Below are positions 36,228 to 46,233 of a DNA stretch of 64,000 nucleotides, in pieces (within the stretch, counting starts at the first letter, position 1; each line of letters begins with the position of its first letter). The notes below the pieces were generated by a model. That model had not been told where the DNA came from and ran no database searches. It saw nothing but the letters and a program-made list of their open reading frames with translations. This DNA is from Saccharophagus sp. K07 (GTDB lineage: Bacteria; Pseudomonadota; Gammaproteobacteria; Pseudomonadales; Cellvibrionaceae). Made by a program: the position numbers and the translations under genes. Where the stretch lies: the NCBI RefSeq assembly GCF_014336955.1, contig NZ_QRAI01000002.1, positions 62,001-126,000 on the forward strand, read 5' to 3'.

Positions 36228-37361
36228 TCAATTAAATATCCACGGACTTCCAAATAAAATATCCAGACTGTCCGGATGCCAAACAGCGTCAAACTCCGCG
36301 TCAATAGTAATTGGCCCGTTATGGCCGGGCTCAGCGATCATAAATAAACGATTAAAGTGATCAATCCCGCGCGCCATTATTCCATAGTCGGTATGAGGCA
36401 AGCCGAAGGTATGGCCAAGTTCGTGTAAGCTCGCCCCCATTCCTGTAGAGCAGTTTGCCCAATAACTGCCTCTGTAGGCGCTATCATCCGGCAATATTTC
36501 AGTATCAATCTGTGTGTCGTCGGAAAATCGAGAGGGGATTTCTTCTATGGTTCTCGGACAAGTATGTAAATGCAAGCCGCCAAAAATGCCCAGATTGCCT
36601 CCACCTAGGGCTGCGTGAGCGAGCATTTGGCCGTCTGCATAACTCGAAAATCCCATAATCACCAAATATTTATAGTTATTTTGCGCCTCGGTTTGCAGTT
36701 GCTCCTGTAACGAGTAGTAGATATCCAGTCCTTCCATCGCATAAAGCTCGTCGCGAGTTTCTCGCACTTCAAAGACTTCAATCAGCGGCATGCCGTCATC
36801 ATCTTCCACTAAAGAATAGGTTTGATGAGTGCCTGTGGCTCTATACAACATTTCCGCAGTCGCCGATTGCATCATCAAACTTTGAACCGACACTATTTGC
36901 TTTGCAGTTTCTAAATCATTGGCAACACCAGGGGCTGCTAAAAACTGTCCGTCGTCGTTGGCTGCAATAGCGTAAATGGTTTTGATCTTTTTCGGATTAT
37001 CTTCAGGTTCGTAGTGGAGGGTGGCGCTGACACTGCCGGTGGAGCTTTGCAGGCAAATATCATTCTCACCTCTTTCTAATAAAACAGCACCTTTAAAATA
37101 ACTCTCTTCCACTGGCCAAGTATAGTTTTTTCCGGCAACCGTAATATTTAAACTGGTTTCGCCGCCCGGACATTGACCATACAAAATGGGCAGTCGGTAC
37201 GAGATGATTTCGCCATCGGAAAAATTTAACAGCTCGCATCCCGCGTCAGTTGCAGGCATAACCGAGCACGCCCCCACTTCCTCTTCGACAACATTGTTAT
37301 TGCCCCCGCAGCTTGTTAGAAGCAAAAAAATAAAGGAAAAATGAAAGGCTCTCATATTCAT
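36228..37361 (-). CDS. Zinc metallopeptidase-like lipoprotein (zincin, HExxHxxGxPH)
   Basis: 377 residues. Lipoprotein signal with lipobox LLTSCGG, so membrane-anchored. The C-terminal half has a zincin active site HELGHTFGLPHTDYGIMARGIDHFNRLF, with three zinc ligands (H-E-x-x-H...H) and a following Met (GIM) that could form a Met-turn. This resembles the PF12044-type 'putative peptidase family', best known from fungal Zmp1-like proteins. A beta-rich N-terminal region precedes it. Unlinked to its neighbours. A second ATG lies two codons later; GGAA spacing favours the first. Confidence 0.75.
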   Translation of the reverse strand: MNMRAFHFSFIFLLLTSCGGNNNVVEEEVGACSVMPATDAGCELLNFSDGEIISYRLPILYGQCPGGETSLNITVAGKNYTWPVEESYFKGAVLLERGENDICLQSSTGSVSATLHYEPEDNPKKIKTIYAIAANDDGQFLAAPGVANDLETAKQIVSVQSLMMQSATAEMLYRATGTHQTYSLVEDDDGMPLIEVFEVRETRDELYAMEGLDIYYSLQEQLQTEAQNNYKYLVIMGFSSYADGQMLAHAALGGGNLGIFGGLHLHTCPRTIEEIPSRFSDDTQIDTEILPDDSAYRGSYWANCSTGMGASLHELGHTFGLPHTDYGIMARGIDHFNRLFMIAEPGHNGPITIDAEFDAVWHPDSLDILFGSPWIFN

Positions 37362-37538
37362 AAACGTGTTCCATGATTTATGGGGATTGCAGGGTTGAGA
37401 GGTGGTGATGTTGCCAAAAGGATTTTCAAGCTACTCGTAAAGCCCACTACCGTCAAGGTTTGCTAAAGAAGCTTTGGGTATATGGGGGACGGGCTTGTTA
37501 GAACAGAATGTGGAATTCGTAATAAATAACCTGCGATA

Positions 37539-37567
37539 GAATCATCGGGTGTGACACCCGATGATTC
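37539..37567 (-). terminator. Hairpin behind katE
   Basis: Perfect 13-bp inverted repeat (GAATCATCGGGTG, 3-nt loop, CACCCGATGATTC) 8 bp after the katE stop. The T run on the minus strand is interrupted, but position and stem strength support a terminator. Confidence 0.7.
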
Positions 37568-37575
37568 CGAATCGT

Positions 37576-39987
37576 TTAAACAACCGGTGGATAGGTCTCA
37601 CGAATATAAAAGCGATGTGACGTGAGAACTGAGGTAAAACTTGCATAACCGGCACTCCATTGCGCACTGGCCGCAGTGATAATGCCTGCATCTATAGAGC
37701 CATCCGGCAAAGTTGTAGGAATTCCTGCTGCGGCGAGCAAATCGGCTCCAATACCCAACGCCAAAATTGGCTTGCAGTGGCGATATTGTAAACGCACAAA
37801 TTCCAGCGCGTGAGCATCGAGCGCTAGTCTCTGGCATGCATCCGCGCCGTCGGCAATTACCACTGCGTCATAGAGGACCGAAGGCCCAGCGTCCAGGGTA
37901 ATTTCCACATCCAACGTGCCACCGTCAAGCGTTGTTATTTTTCCTAAGCGACCGGCGACAATACGCGGCACTGCGCCATCTTGTAACAATGCGGTGTAAA
38001 TGGCTTTCACTGCATCGGCTTCCGCGCCATCAGCCACCAATATAGCTACATTGCGGGTGGCTATGCCCACCGCGCCCGGACGTGAAAGCAGTGATAACGC
38101 CGGTGACGGCGCGTAATTGTGCATTGGACGGGTGGTGGCGAGGGGAAGCGGAGGTGGCACATCCATGCCCAATCCTTCTGCTACTCCACTCGCCAATGTG
38201 AGGTCGACATTCGCTAATAAGGCTAATACGCGTTGCCGGACCGCAGGCACTTGCACACGCGTCAATTCAAAGCGAAACGCGTTGATAATATGATTTTTTT
38301 CTGTCTCGGTTTGGCTGATCCAGAATAAGCGTGCCTGTGAATAATGATCAGCAAATAATTCCGGTTTACCGCGCACTTTATCTTCGGCTGGTATACGCTC
38401 AGGAAAACTGCGAAAACCTGTTACGCCCGCCTGAAACGGACAGCCGCCTGCGAGTGAATTAGGCTCGTAATTGACGCGGCCGCGATTAATAGCCTGCCGA
38501 TGGAAACCGTCGCGCTGGTTGTTATGGATTTGTGCAATCGGCGTATTGATGGGAATTTCGTGAAAATTCGGTCCGCCCAGGCGCGTCAATTGTGTATCGA
38601 CATACGAATGGATACGCCCTTGCAGCAGCGGATCGTTGGTAAAATCCAGCCCGGGAATAATATGCGCGGTACAAAAGGCGACTTGCTCGGTTTCGGCAAA
38701 AAAATTGTCGGGATTGCGATTTAATACCAATCGACCAACGGGCGTGACAGGCACCAATTCTTCTGGAACGATTTTAGTGGGGTCCAGAATATCAAATGGA
38801 AACGCGTCGGCCTCTTGTTCGGTAAAAATTTGCAGGCCCAATTCCCATTCAGGGTAATTGCCGGATTCGATCGCCTCCCACAAATCGCGGCGATGATAAT
38901 CGGGATCGGCGCCGCCAAGTTTTGCGGCTTCATCCCATACAAGAGAGTGAGTGCCGGCAATTGGTGTCCAGTGAAATTTGCAGAAAACAGATTCACCTTC
39001 TGCGTTAACCAGCCGGAAAGTGTGTACGCCAAATCCCTGCATAGTGCGATAGCTGCGCGGAATAGCGCGATCCGACATAACCCAGAGCAGCATATGAGCG
39101 GATTCCGGAGTCAGTGAAACAAAATCCCAGAATGTATCATGTGCGCTCGATGCCTGCGGCATAGCGTGGTGAGGCTCGGGTTTCAGCGCGTGTACCAAAT
39201 CCGGAAATTTCATCGCGTCCTGGATAAAGAACACCGGAATATTATTGCCAACCAAATCCCAATTGCCTTGTTCGGTGTAAAACTTCACGGCGAAACCGCG
39301 CACATCGCGCGCCGTATCCATGGAGCCGCGCTCGCCGGCGACGGTAGAAAACCGCACAAAAACCGGCGTGCGTTTGCCTGCTTCGGCAAACGGTGCAGCT
39401 GCAGTGTATTGCGCGAGTGATTGATAAGCTTCGAAATAACCGTGCGCGGCAGAACCGCGTGCGTGCACAACTCGCTCAGGAATTCTCTCGTGATCGAAAT
39501 GGGTCAGTTTTTCGCGCAGAATAAAGTCTTCCAGCGCCGAAGGGCCTCGCAGCCCGACTTTTAATGAATGCTGATTATCGGCTACTGGAACGCCTTGGTT
39601 AGTCGTCAATGCCTGGTTGCTGCTATCTACTCGCACACGATCGAGCGGAGCGACCGTAGCGTTATCACTAAAAATCGGTGCGCTGCTACCTGTTTTCTCA
39701 GAAGGATTAATTTCCGAAGACGTGCTTCCTGTTACATCGGGGCCGGGGGGATTGGTGGTTGCGCCCATTGTCGGGATGCGCGCCGCATCACCGTATTCGC
39801 CCGCTTTATTGGGATTGTGGGACATGGCGGCGGATGTAAGAATTTCACCACTTTTTTTCGATAACAATCGTTCACCGACATCATTGGACGCAGCAATACT
39901 GTCCGGTGGTGGTGATGAAGACGGCCCCGAAACCGTTTTTAAAATGGATCCTGCACCTTTTACATTATCGAATTTTTTCCCGCTCAT
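37576..39987 (-). CDS. katE: Large-subunit monofunctional catalase (HPII type)
   Basis: 803 residues. The conserved catalase core begins near residue 127 ([14 protein letters not shown]). Catalytic His is in [13 protein letters not shown], Asn in [13 protein letters not shown], and the heme Tyr/Arg region is [26 protein letters not shown]. The C-terminal roughly 150 residues form the DJ-1/PfpI-like domain typical of HPII ([31 protein letters not shown]). It destroys hydrogen peroxide. The about 125-residue N-terminal arm is Ser/Pro/Asn-rich and not recognisably conserved. Neighbouring sodC on the same strand suggests an oxidative-stress unit. Confidence 0.95.
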   Translation of the reverse strand: MSGKKFDNVKGAGSILKTVSGPSSSPPPDSIAASNDVGERLLSKKSGEILTSAAMSHNPNKAGEYGDAARIPTMGATTNPPGPDVTGSTSSEINPSEKTGSSAPIFSDNATVAPLDRVRVDSSNQALTTNQGVPVADNQHSLKVGLRGPSALEDFILREKLTHFDHERIPERVVHARGSAAHGYFEAYQSLAQYTAAAPFAEAGKRTPVFVRFSTVAGERGSMDTARDVRGFAVKFYTEQGNWDLVGNNIPVFFIQDAMKFPDLVHALKPEPHHAMPQASSAHDTFWDFVSLTPESAHMLLWVMSDRAIPRSYRTMQGFGVHTFRLVNAEGESVFCKFHWTPIAGTHSLVWDEAAKLGGADPDYHRRDLWEAIESGNYPEWELGLQIFTEQEADAFPFDILDPTKIVPEELVPVTPVGRLVLNRNPDNFFAETEQVAFCTAHIIPGLDFTNDPLLQGRIHSYVDTQLTRLGGPNFHEIPINTPIAQIHNNQRDGFHRQAINRGRVNYEPNSLAGGCPFQAGVTGFRSFPERIPAEDKVRGKPELFADHYSQARLFWISQTETEKNHIINAFRFELTRVQVPAVRQRVLALLANVDLTLASGVAEGLGMDVPPPLPLATTRPMHNYAPSPALSLLSRPGAVGIATRNVAILVADGAEADAVKAIYTALLQDGAVPRIVAGRLGKITTLDGGTLDVEITLDAGPSVLYDAVVIADGADACQRLALDAHALEFVRLQYRHCKPILALGIGADLLAAAGIPTTLPDGSIDAGIITAASAQWSAGYASFTSVLTSHRFYIRETYPPVV

Positions 39988-40147
39988 GCCGCGCCTCGCT
40001 CATTGATCTAATATGAAAGCGCTAATTTGCGTGTTGATAAGCGAGCCATCTGTACGCCTACGTACAATTTGTTCTTTATTAAAATTATTTTGATTTTTAC
40101 TGAGAATCGGGTTTGAGATTGCCAAATCTGCTTCGGTGGAAATAATA

Positions 40148-40168
40148 AAGGCGCCATTGAGGCGCCTT
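40148..40168 (-). terminator. Rho-independent terminator of sodC
   Basis: AAGGCGCC / GGCGCCTT 8-bp stem with 5-nt loop, followed on the minus strand by TTATTATTT. It lies 8 bp after the sodC stop and upstream of katE. Confidence 0.85.
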
Positions 40169-40175
40169 GTAAAAT

Positions 40176-40763
40176 TTATTTGGATTCTTGCGAAACTCCG
40201 CCTGTCATTGGATCGTCAGAATTTTCCTGATCCGCTGTATTTTGCTTTTCCGCTATAACCCCACACGCAATTCGCGCACCACCGCCGCCGAGAGGTTCAG
40301 GATAATCAGAATAATTATCACTGCCCGCGTGAATAATCAGGGCTCGATTATTAATTTCAGACAATTTCAAGCGCGGAGCCACAATCGGCTGGGTTGATGT
40401 GCCATTGGTATTTACCGTAAGAGCGGGTAAATCACCTAAGTGTCCATCACCCCAAGGAGCTCCGTGCTTTTTGGCTTCATGTGGATCGTAATGGGAGCCT
40501 GCTGCGCCAGCCGCATTTATCTTTCCATCTTTTTCGGCAGGTTCACAGCTGCCATTTTCGTGAACGTGAAAACCGTGCTGGCCGGGTGGGAGATCTCGCA
40601 GATCTGGTTTAAATTGCACGCCATGTGTAGATTCGGTAACTGTGATGGAACCGATTTTTTCGCCAACACCTTTTTCGTTGACCAAATGAACGGGCACTAT
40701 CACTTCTGCAGCTGCACTCGCGCTGAATGTGCAAATTGCCAGGGCTAATAATGGTTTCATCAT
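40176..40763 (-). CDS. sodC: Periplasmic Cu/Zn superoxide dismutase
   Basis: 195 residues with signal peptide (LLALAICTFSASAAAEV). Metal ligands and fold residues are visible: GQHGFHVHENGSCEP, GSHYDPHEAKKHGAPWGDGHLGDLP, ALIIHAGSDNYSD and GGGGARIACGVI; the two Cys can form the usual disulfide. It dismutates superoxide in the periplasm. A polar tail of about 25 residues follows the normal C-terminus. GAGGGGG precedes the ATG at 40763. Confidence 0.95.
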   Translation of the reverse strand: MMKPLLALAICTFSASAAAEVIVPVHLVNEKGVGEKIGSITVTESTHGVQFKPDLRDLPPGQHGFHVHENGSCEPAEKDGKINAAGAAGSHYDPHEAKKHGAPWGDGHLGDLPALTVNTNGTSTQPIVAPRLKLSEINNRALIIHAGSDNYSDYPEPLGGGGARIACGVIAEKQNTADQENSDDPMTGGVSQESK

Positions 40764-41469
40764 CCGTATCCCCCTCAGGATTTTTGCTGTTTAAAAATCA
40801 GCATCTTCGTTGGCAAATGACAGGTGCTACCGCTTAAGCGAAACGTAGAAATTCGGACAGCACCATAGCCACTGACTATGAGCAATTTCCTTGCCGGGGG
40901 CTAAGAGCAATTTCCTTGCCGGGGGCTAAGCGGGAAATAGAGTGGTGCACGGATAAATATTGCTTTGCACCAAAATAATCAGAGTGCGCGCAAATGTGGT
41001 GCTGTCTCCTATTTGTTTTAAAAAAACGAAGCCACACAGAGCAAATTTTTCCAACAGCTCTTAAATCAATTTGTGTTGATTTGTGTGCCAATAATTACCA
41101 AAAGATTTCTTAATTAATTTGGGACGAGAAAGTATTGTTTTGGCGTCGATTGGCACATTTCGATTCAATGTCTGTGGGTGCTTACGTGCGAATGCGGAAT
41201 GGGGTCGTTTCGTTTCGTGATATGGTTCGCAAAACAGGCTAAAAGCCCGTCCTCATTCAGGGAGTTGAGCTTTCATAATAAGCGAAGCGTGTATATTGGC
41301 GCGTGGCAACGTGCCGTTATCACCTTCTTCATTTGTAACCCTCCGTTTGGTTCTGAAATCCAAAAAACAGATAGGTTGGTTTTTGACCTGTTTGTGCCGC
41401 GGAGACGGTTAAGAGTATCCCGACACTGAGCGCGGCCCTTTTACACCGGGCCATGGATAAGAGGTTTTT
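40764..41469. other. Intergenic region with a 25-bp tandem duplication
   Basis: About 700 bp between sodC and the divergent poly-Ser lipoprotein gene. Apart from the tandem repeat at 40881-40930 I see only short open frames without ribosome sites. It must carry two promoters. Confidence 0.4.
40881..40930. repeat. Perfect tandem duplication of 25 bp
   Basis: The unit beginning AGCAATTTCCTTGCC and ending GGGGGCTAAG occurs at 40881-40905 and again directly at 40906-40930 without mismatch. Probably a recent slippage event; it is in the 5' region of sodC. Confidence 0.9.
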
Positions 41470-44400
41470 ATGTGGCTCAAAGCGAAAGTGTGCGCGCTGG
41501 CTGTATGCCTGGCGCTTACTGCATGCAGCAATTCTCCAGAAGCTCCGAAAAAAGATTTGCCAGGTACATCCAGCGGGTCTCCTTCACAAAGTCCTTCGGC
41601 AAGCAGCTCTTCGGCAGCTAGTTCATCATCCGGTTCGGGGGTAGATAGCAGCTCATCTTCGAGCAGCTCTTCTTCTAGTAGCTCTTCCAGCAGTTCGTCG
41701 TCTTCAAGCTCTGCTTCATCGAGCTCTGCTTCCTCAAGCTCTTCGTCTGGCTCTGGTGGTGTTGTGATCCCCGGTTCGTCCAGCTCGAGCGCGGCCAGCA
41801 GTGCATCTAGCTCGTCCAGTTCTTCATCGAGCAGCTCATCTTCTAGTTCGAGCAGTTCGTCTTCCAGTTCGAGCAGTTCGTCTTCCAGTTCGAGCAGTTC
41901 GTCGAGTTCATCTTCCAGCTCCTCATCGAGCAGTTCATCGAGTTCATCTTCCAGCTCCTCATCGAGCAGTTCATCGAGTTCATCTTCCAGCTCCTCATCG
42001 AGCAGTTCATCGAGTTCATCTTCCAGTTCATCATCGAGCAGTAGTTCCTCGTCGAGCAGCTCTTCTTCGGGCTCATCAAGCAGTTCGTCGTCAAGCAGCA
42101 GTTCATCAGCCGGTGGCTTTGCCGGAGGTGTGGCGCGCGGAAAAGTAGCATTTGACGCAGCTGGTTGTGGGAATTGCCACCTGGATAACTGGAATGGCCA
42201 ATTTGGCGGGTTAATGCCGTTTGACGTCAACAATTTCACATATCCTTCGTTGAATATGTATGAGAAGACATATTCAGACTCCAGCGTAGAGGAGCTGGCG
42301 AAATTTATTAATGAAGCCATGCGTCGCTTTGCTCCGGCCTGTGGTGATGAGGCATGCGCGCAGGATATTGCGATGTATCTCTGGGCTTATCGCACCCCAC
42401 CGGCCACCGGTAGTGAAAAGCTCGAGATTACCAATCTGTCATTCGATGAAACCGGTCTGAAGTTTGATCTGAGCTGTCAGGCAGGAGCATCGGATGTACT
42501 TGTGAAAGTGGTTGATCCTGATGCGGGCGTGGATCTGTCGACGGCGTATAGCGCGATTATTTCTCGTGAAGATGGAATTTCTGAAGTCGAGATCGAAAGT
42601 ATCGCCACTGTAGATGACAACGGCGAAATCGCTCTGGTGGGTGATGGCAAGAATATATGGCGCAAAGAAATCTGGTTTAACGCTCTTACCGACAGTGTTG
42701 AAAACGGTAATTTGGACCTGACTCTGAATATCAGAGCCGTCGCCAACGTCGAGCACGAATTCGCAAAAGTCGGAATCCTGGTGTCGAGCACAGACGATCT
42801 GTCGGGACAATTATTGTTCTTGCATTGGTCTGGGCGAAATGGTTTAGCAGAAGACAGCGGTAATTCCGGTGATTTAGATGGCTATGGATTGCTATTGGCC
42901 AATCCGAATGAAGGGCAGCTCACTCCTACACCAACGACTCTGCGCGTTACCTATGAAGATGGCTCGTTGAAAGTGGGTGGTTGCTATAACTGCGCAAATC
43001 CGGAAATGAAAAATGCGGCGCGCAATGTCAATTTCACTCCTAAGCGTGTGTTTATTGTCTCCAGTTCTCACAATGCTCCAGAAACGCTGGCCTACGTGAC
43101 GGTTACCAATGCCCATAAGCCTATTGCGGTGCCTTATTACGAAGTCAGTTTGCCTTGCGGTACTTCATCCACTCCGGTTGTGGTACCAGACAATCTGCTG
43201 AAGTCGCGCGCTCAACTGAAGCTGGCGATTTATCAGAACGGCGAGCTTCTGACAGAAAAAGTGACTGGCAAAGTTTATTCAGAAAATGCCAGCTGTCAGA
43301 TCCAGAGTGGCTTGTTAGAACCCAAGCTGCGCAGGTTGTCTGAAGTGCAGATCATGAATTCTTTGCGGGATATTTTCGGCAATATTTTCGCAGAGGATTC
43401 CGTGCCCAATATGGAAGATGGTTTCAAGCTCATTGGTATGAATACTCTTGCTGACCGCTTGAATATCAATGCCATCAACCTGGAGCGTTTATATGACTCG
43501 TCACGTGACTGGGTAGTCTCGATCATTGAGGGTAACAACACTGTTAAACAGTGCGCCCAGAATTCGGCTGCGACTTGTGTTGACACAATAGTTGCGGATT
43601 TTGGTGAGAAATTATGGCGCCGTCCGCTGACCCCTGATGAGCTCACTGATCTGGCCAGCGGCATTGCAAAGTTCAGCAATAATCAGAAGAAGCTGGAATT
43701 TGCTCTTAATAGTTTGATTATGAGTTCCAACTTCCTGTTCCGCAGTGAGATTGGTACCGCCGCAGGCGAGTACCGCCAGCTCGACAATTATGAAATTGTC
43801 ACACTGCTGGCTTATACCATCTGGAATTCTACTCCCGATCAAACGCTGCTGAACTTGGCGCGTAAGAGTTCACCACTGACCGTGGCAGAATTGCAGAATC
43901 AAGTCGATCGCATGTTTGCTGATCCCAAGGCAAATAAAGCGTTGGTGGAAATTTATAAGGACTATTTAAAACTGGAAATGGGCTTGACGGTTGCGAAGGC
44001 GGAAGCGCTCGGTTTTACCGATGCAATTCGACGAGAGCTTTTGACCAGTGCCGAACTTATGTTGTCTGACCGTATTAAAGGTGATGCCAATTACATGGAT
44101 GTGTTTGGTGGCAACGATTTTTATGTAAGCAAGGCCACTCAAGGCTTCTTTGGTGCCTCCGTTGCCTCCGATTCGCTCGAGTTGACATCTCTGGACCCGG
44201 CGCAACGATATGGAATTTTGAGCCATCCAATCTTTTTGGCCGCACATTCCACATTGGACCACTCTGGAATTATTAAGCGTGGTGTGTTCACGCTTGAACA
44301 ATTCTTGTGTGAGTCGCTCGGTTCTCCGCCCACGCAAATTGACAGCCAGGAACCGCCGCCAAGTCTCGATCCAGCGACTACGTCCGAGAGAGTATTGCTG

Positions 44401-44802
44401 CAACTGACTCACAGCTCACAACCTACTTGTAATGGCTGCCATCAATTTATCGATCCCGCAGGATTTGGATTCGAAAACTATGATGCGGTTGGTCGCTACC
44501 GCACTGTCGAAAAAGGAAGCGTACCAATTGATGCCTCCGGAACTTTGCGAACCACCGGTGGCTTCGAGTTGACCTATGGAAACAGTGTGGAATACACATC
44601 GGGCCTGGTTAATTCTGAGCGTATGGCCAGCTGTGTTTCTCGCCGCTTCCTGGAACATTACTTGAGTCAGGATTTGAGCGAAACCTCGTGTGAATTGAAG
44701 AAATATAGGACGCAGCTGAACTCTCGCGGCCCGACGGTGAAGAGTCTCTTGGATTCCTTGATCCAATTGGAAAGTTTTACCAAGCGCAGACAAGTGCAAT
44801 AG
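41470..44802 (+). CDS. Large poly-serine cytochrome-like lipoprotein of the DUF1587/1592/1588/1585 class
   Basis: 1110 residues. Lipobox LTACSN, then a low-complexity linker of about 180 residues that is mostly serine. A c-type heme motif follows (GCGNCHLDNWNGQFGG, residues about 230-245) with a cytochrome-like helix. A beta-rich region of about 250 residues comes next. The C-terminal half matches the order seen in planctomycete-type proteins: LRRLSEVQIMNSLRDIFGN (DUF1587), LWRRPLTPDELTDL (DUF1592), HSGIIKRGVFTLEQFLCE (DUF1588) with a second heme motif CNGCH, then DUF1585. It probably acts in electron transfer at the outer membrane. The partner DUF1552 gene starts 11 bp later. Confidence 0.88.
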   Translation: MWLKAKVCALAVCLALTACSNSPEAPKKDLPGTSSGSPSQSPSASSSSAASSSSGSGVDSSSSSSSSSSSSSSSSSSSSSSASSSSASSSSSSGSGGVVIPGSSSSSAASSASSSSSSSSSSSSSSSSSSSSSSSSSSSSSSSSSSSSSSSSSSSSSSSSSSSSSSSSSSSSSSSSSSSSSSSSSSSSSSSSSSSSSSSSGSSSSSSSSSSSSAGGFAGGVARGKVAFDAAGCGNCHLDNWNGQFGGLMPFDVNNFTYPSLNMYEKTYSDSSVEELAKFINEAMRRFAPACGDEACAQDIAMYLWAYRTPPATGSEKLEITNLSFDETGLKFDLSCQAGASDVLVKVVDPDAGVDLSTAYSAIISREDGISEVEIESIATVDDNGEIALVGDGKNIWRKEIWFNALTDSVENGNLDLTLNIRAVANVEHEFAKVGILVSSTDDLSGQLLFLHWSGRNGLAEDSGNSGDLDGYGLLLANPNEGQLTPTPTTLRVTYEDGSLKVGGCYNCANPEMKNAARNVNFTPKRVFIVSSSHNAPETLAYVTVTNAHKPIAVPYYEVSLPCGTSSTPVVVPDNLLKSRAQLKLAIYQNGELLTEKVTGKVYSENASCQIQSGLLEPKLRRLSEVQIMNSLRDIFGNIFAEDSVPNMEDGFKLIGMNTLADRLNINAINLERLYDSSRDWVVSIIEGNNTVKQCAQNSAATCVDTIVADFGEKLWRRPLTPDELTDLASGIAKFSNNQKKLEFALNSLIMSSNFLFRSEIGTAAGEYRQLDNYEIVTLLAYTIWNSTPDQTLLNLARKSSPLTVAELQNQVDRMFADPKANKALVEIYKDYLKLEMGLTVAKAEALGFTDAIRRELLTSAELMLSDRIKGDANYMDVFGGNDFYVSKATQGFFGASVASDSLELTSLDPAQRYGILSHPIFLAAHSTLDHSGIIKRGVFTLEQFLCESLGSPPTQIDSQEPPPSLDPATTSERVLLQLTHSSQPTCNGCHQFIDPAGFGFENYDAVGRYRTVEKGSVPIDASGTLRTTGGFELTYGNSVEYTSGLVNSERMASCVSRRFLEHYLSQDLSETSCELKKYRTQLNSRGPTVKSLLDSLIQLESFTKRRQVQ
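41906..42013 (+). repeat. Three perfect copies of a 36-bp unit inside the poly-Ser linker
   Basis: 36-bp units at 41906-41941, 41942-41977 and 41978-42013 are identical, followed by a diverging partial copy. They encode 12 serines each. A shorter 21-bp repeat precedes them (about 41850-41905). The array keeps the reading frame and should vary in length by slippage. Confidence 0.85.
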
Positions 44803-44813
44803 TAGGTGTTCCC

Positions 44814-46205
44814 ATGAGTGATATAAGCACGAAAATTTCCCGTCGCGGCCTGATTAAATCTTTGGCCGGTATTGGACTTCTTTCTACAACCGCTGCAGAG
44901 CGGTTGCTCGCCCAGACACCTACCGCACCTTATCGCGTGTTACTGGTGGCGTTACAGCACGGCTGGGGGATTGGTGGGTCCAGCAACCAATTCATGCAGG
45001 GTAACGAATATGAATACGAGTTTCCTCCTGGATTGAGTCCGTTCAACAGCATTCGCGATAAATGTGTGGTCGTTGATGGTTTGCTGACGCTGGGTAACTG
45101 GGGCAATAACCATGACTTGTCTTATGCGGACATGTTTACGGCAGGTGTGCCCTTTGGAGAGAAAACCTCTGCCTATGATAGCCAGATGCCTTTGTCGCCA
45201 ACCCCATCTCTCGATTATCTTCTGCAAGAAAAATCGAAAAAAACCACTTTGCGATTGAGTGCCGGGTATGCATCCTGGGGCGTGAGATACCATCCGATCA
45301 GTATTGATGGTTCTGGAAGCGTTCAGCCGTTTTATACCACTGCGTTTGATGCCTACAACAGCGTATTTAAGAATTTGCCAGACTCGCCTGCGGGTGGAAG
45401 TAATCCGGCTAATGATGTTGAAGCGCAACTGGTTAACACCATTTTCAGCACCATTCGCAATCCTGCCGAACGCCGGCTCGATGGATTAGCGACTTCCGAA
45501 CGGGAGAAAATCCGCCGCTATCTGCAAGCTATTGTCAGTGTAGAAGACAAGCGTAAACCGGTGGTGGCCAATAACGGCGGCTATAAGCTCGCAGAAATTC
45601 CAGTCAAACAGAACAATCGCCTCATCGATTTGCGGCAATATCTGGATATGATCAAGGTCGCTTTTGCCAACGATATGACCACTACAGCAGTATTGGGCAT
45701 TGGCGATCTCCATCCTATATCGCAATTCCACCACGAGCACGCTCATAACAACACCGAGACCTGGTGGAGTACGCGCGTGGAATTTGCCGAGGCGATGCGG
45801 GATTTCGCGCTGAGTCTCGACGCCATTACTGATGTGGACGGCCGCTCATTACTCGATAACACATTGATAGTGTTGAGTGGAGAGGTGGCGGATGGCATGC
45901 ACGATGTGTTGTTGAAGGGCCACATTTTAATTGGCGGTGGGAGTCGCATTCAGACAGGCCGCCTGATTCGACCGGATGTCATCACTGGTATCACCAATGT
46001 CGACAAATTGATGCGAGAAGACGCCAAAGGAGTTTTGCAGCCGCAGATCATGTGGGGCAACAAACATGTTATGCGAATCGGATCGCGTACCAATGCCGAT
46101 TTATTGCGAGATATAGGCAATATCGCTGGCCTCAGTCTCAACCAGTTTGGTCTGCTTTCACAAAATAAAGGCGGGGTTCTGATACCGGACTATGTCCGCA
46201 TTTAA
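44814..46205 (+). CDS. Tat-exported DUF1552 protein
   Basis: 463 residues. N-terminal twin-arginine signal (ISRRGLIKSLAGIGLLSTTAAERLLAQ). The rest matches DUF1552: VALQHGWGIGG, CVVVDGLL, NNHDLSYADMFTAG, PSLDYLLQEKS, TEREKIRRYL-type region (TSEREKIRRYLQAIVSVEDKRKP) and QFHHEHAHNNTETWW. The fold may belong to the alkaline-phosphatase/sulfatase-like superfamily, but no activity is known. These genes are regularly found directly behind DUF1592/1588 genes, as here, so the pair probably acts together outside the inner membrane. A terminator follows. Confidence 0.88.
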   Translation: MSDISTKISRRGLIKSLAGIGLLSTTAAERLLAQTPTAPYRVLLVALQHGWGIGGSSNQFMQGNEYEYEFPPGLSPFNSIRDKCVVVDGLLTLGNWGNNHDLSYADMFTAGVPFGEKTSAYDSQMPLSPTPSLDYLLQEKSKKTTLRLSAGYASWGVRYHPISIDGSGSVQPFYTTAFDAYNSVFKNLPDSPAGGSNPANDVEAQLVNTIFSTIRNPAERRLDGLATSEREKIRRYLQAIVSVEDKRKPVVANNGGYKLAEIPVKQNNRLIDLRQYLDMIKVAFANDMTTTAVLGIGDLHPISQFHHEHAHNNTETWWSTRVEFAEAMRDFALSLDAITDVDGRSLLDNTLIVLSGEVADGMHDVLLKGHILIGGGSRIQTGRLIRPDVITGITNVDKLMREDAKGVLQPQIMWGNKHVMRIGSRTNADLLRDIGNIAGLSLNQFGLLSQNKGGVLIPDYVRI

Positions 46206-46233
46206 TATCAAGATTGAATCAACACTCGGTACA

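Noticed and set aside
41178-41429. 83-codon plus-strand ORF between sodC and the DUF1592-type gene
   Set aside because: No ribosome site, no protein-like pattern or domain; regarded as chance.
41409-42320. 303-codon minus-strand ORF rich in Leu/Asp/Glu
   Set aside because: Mirror image of the poly-Ser linker of the DUF1592-type gene; arises from the codon array, with no independent support.
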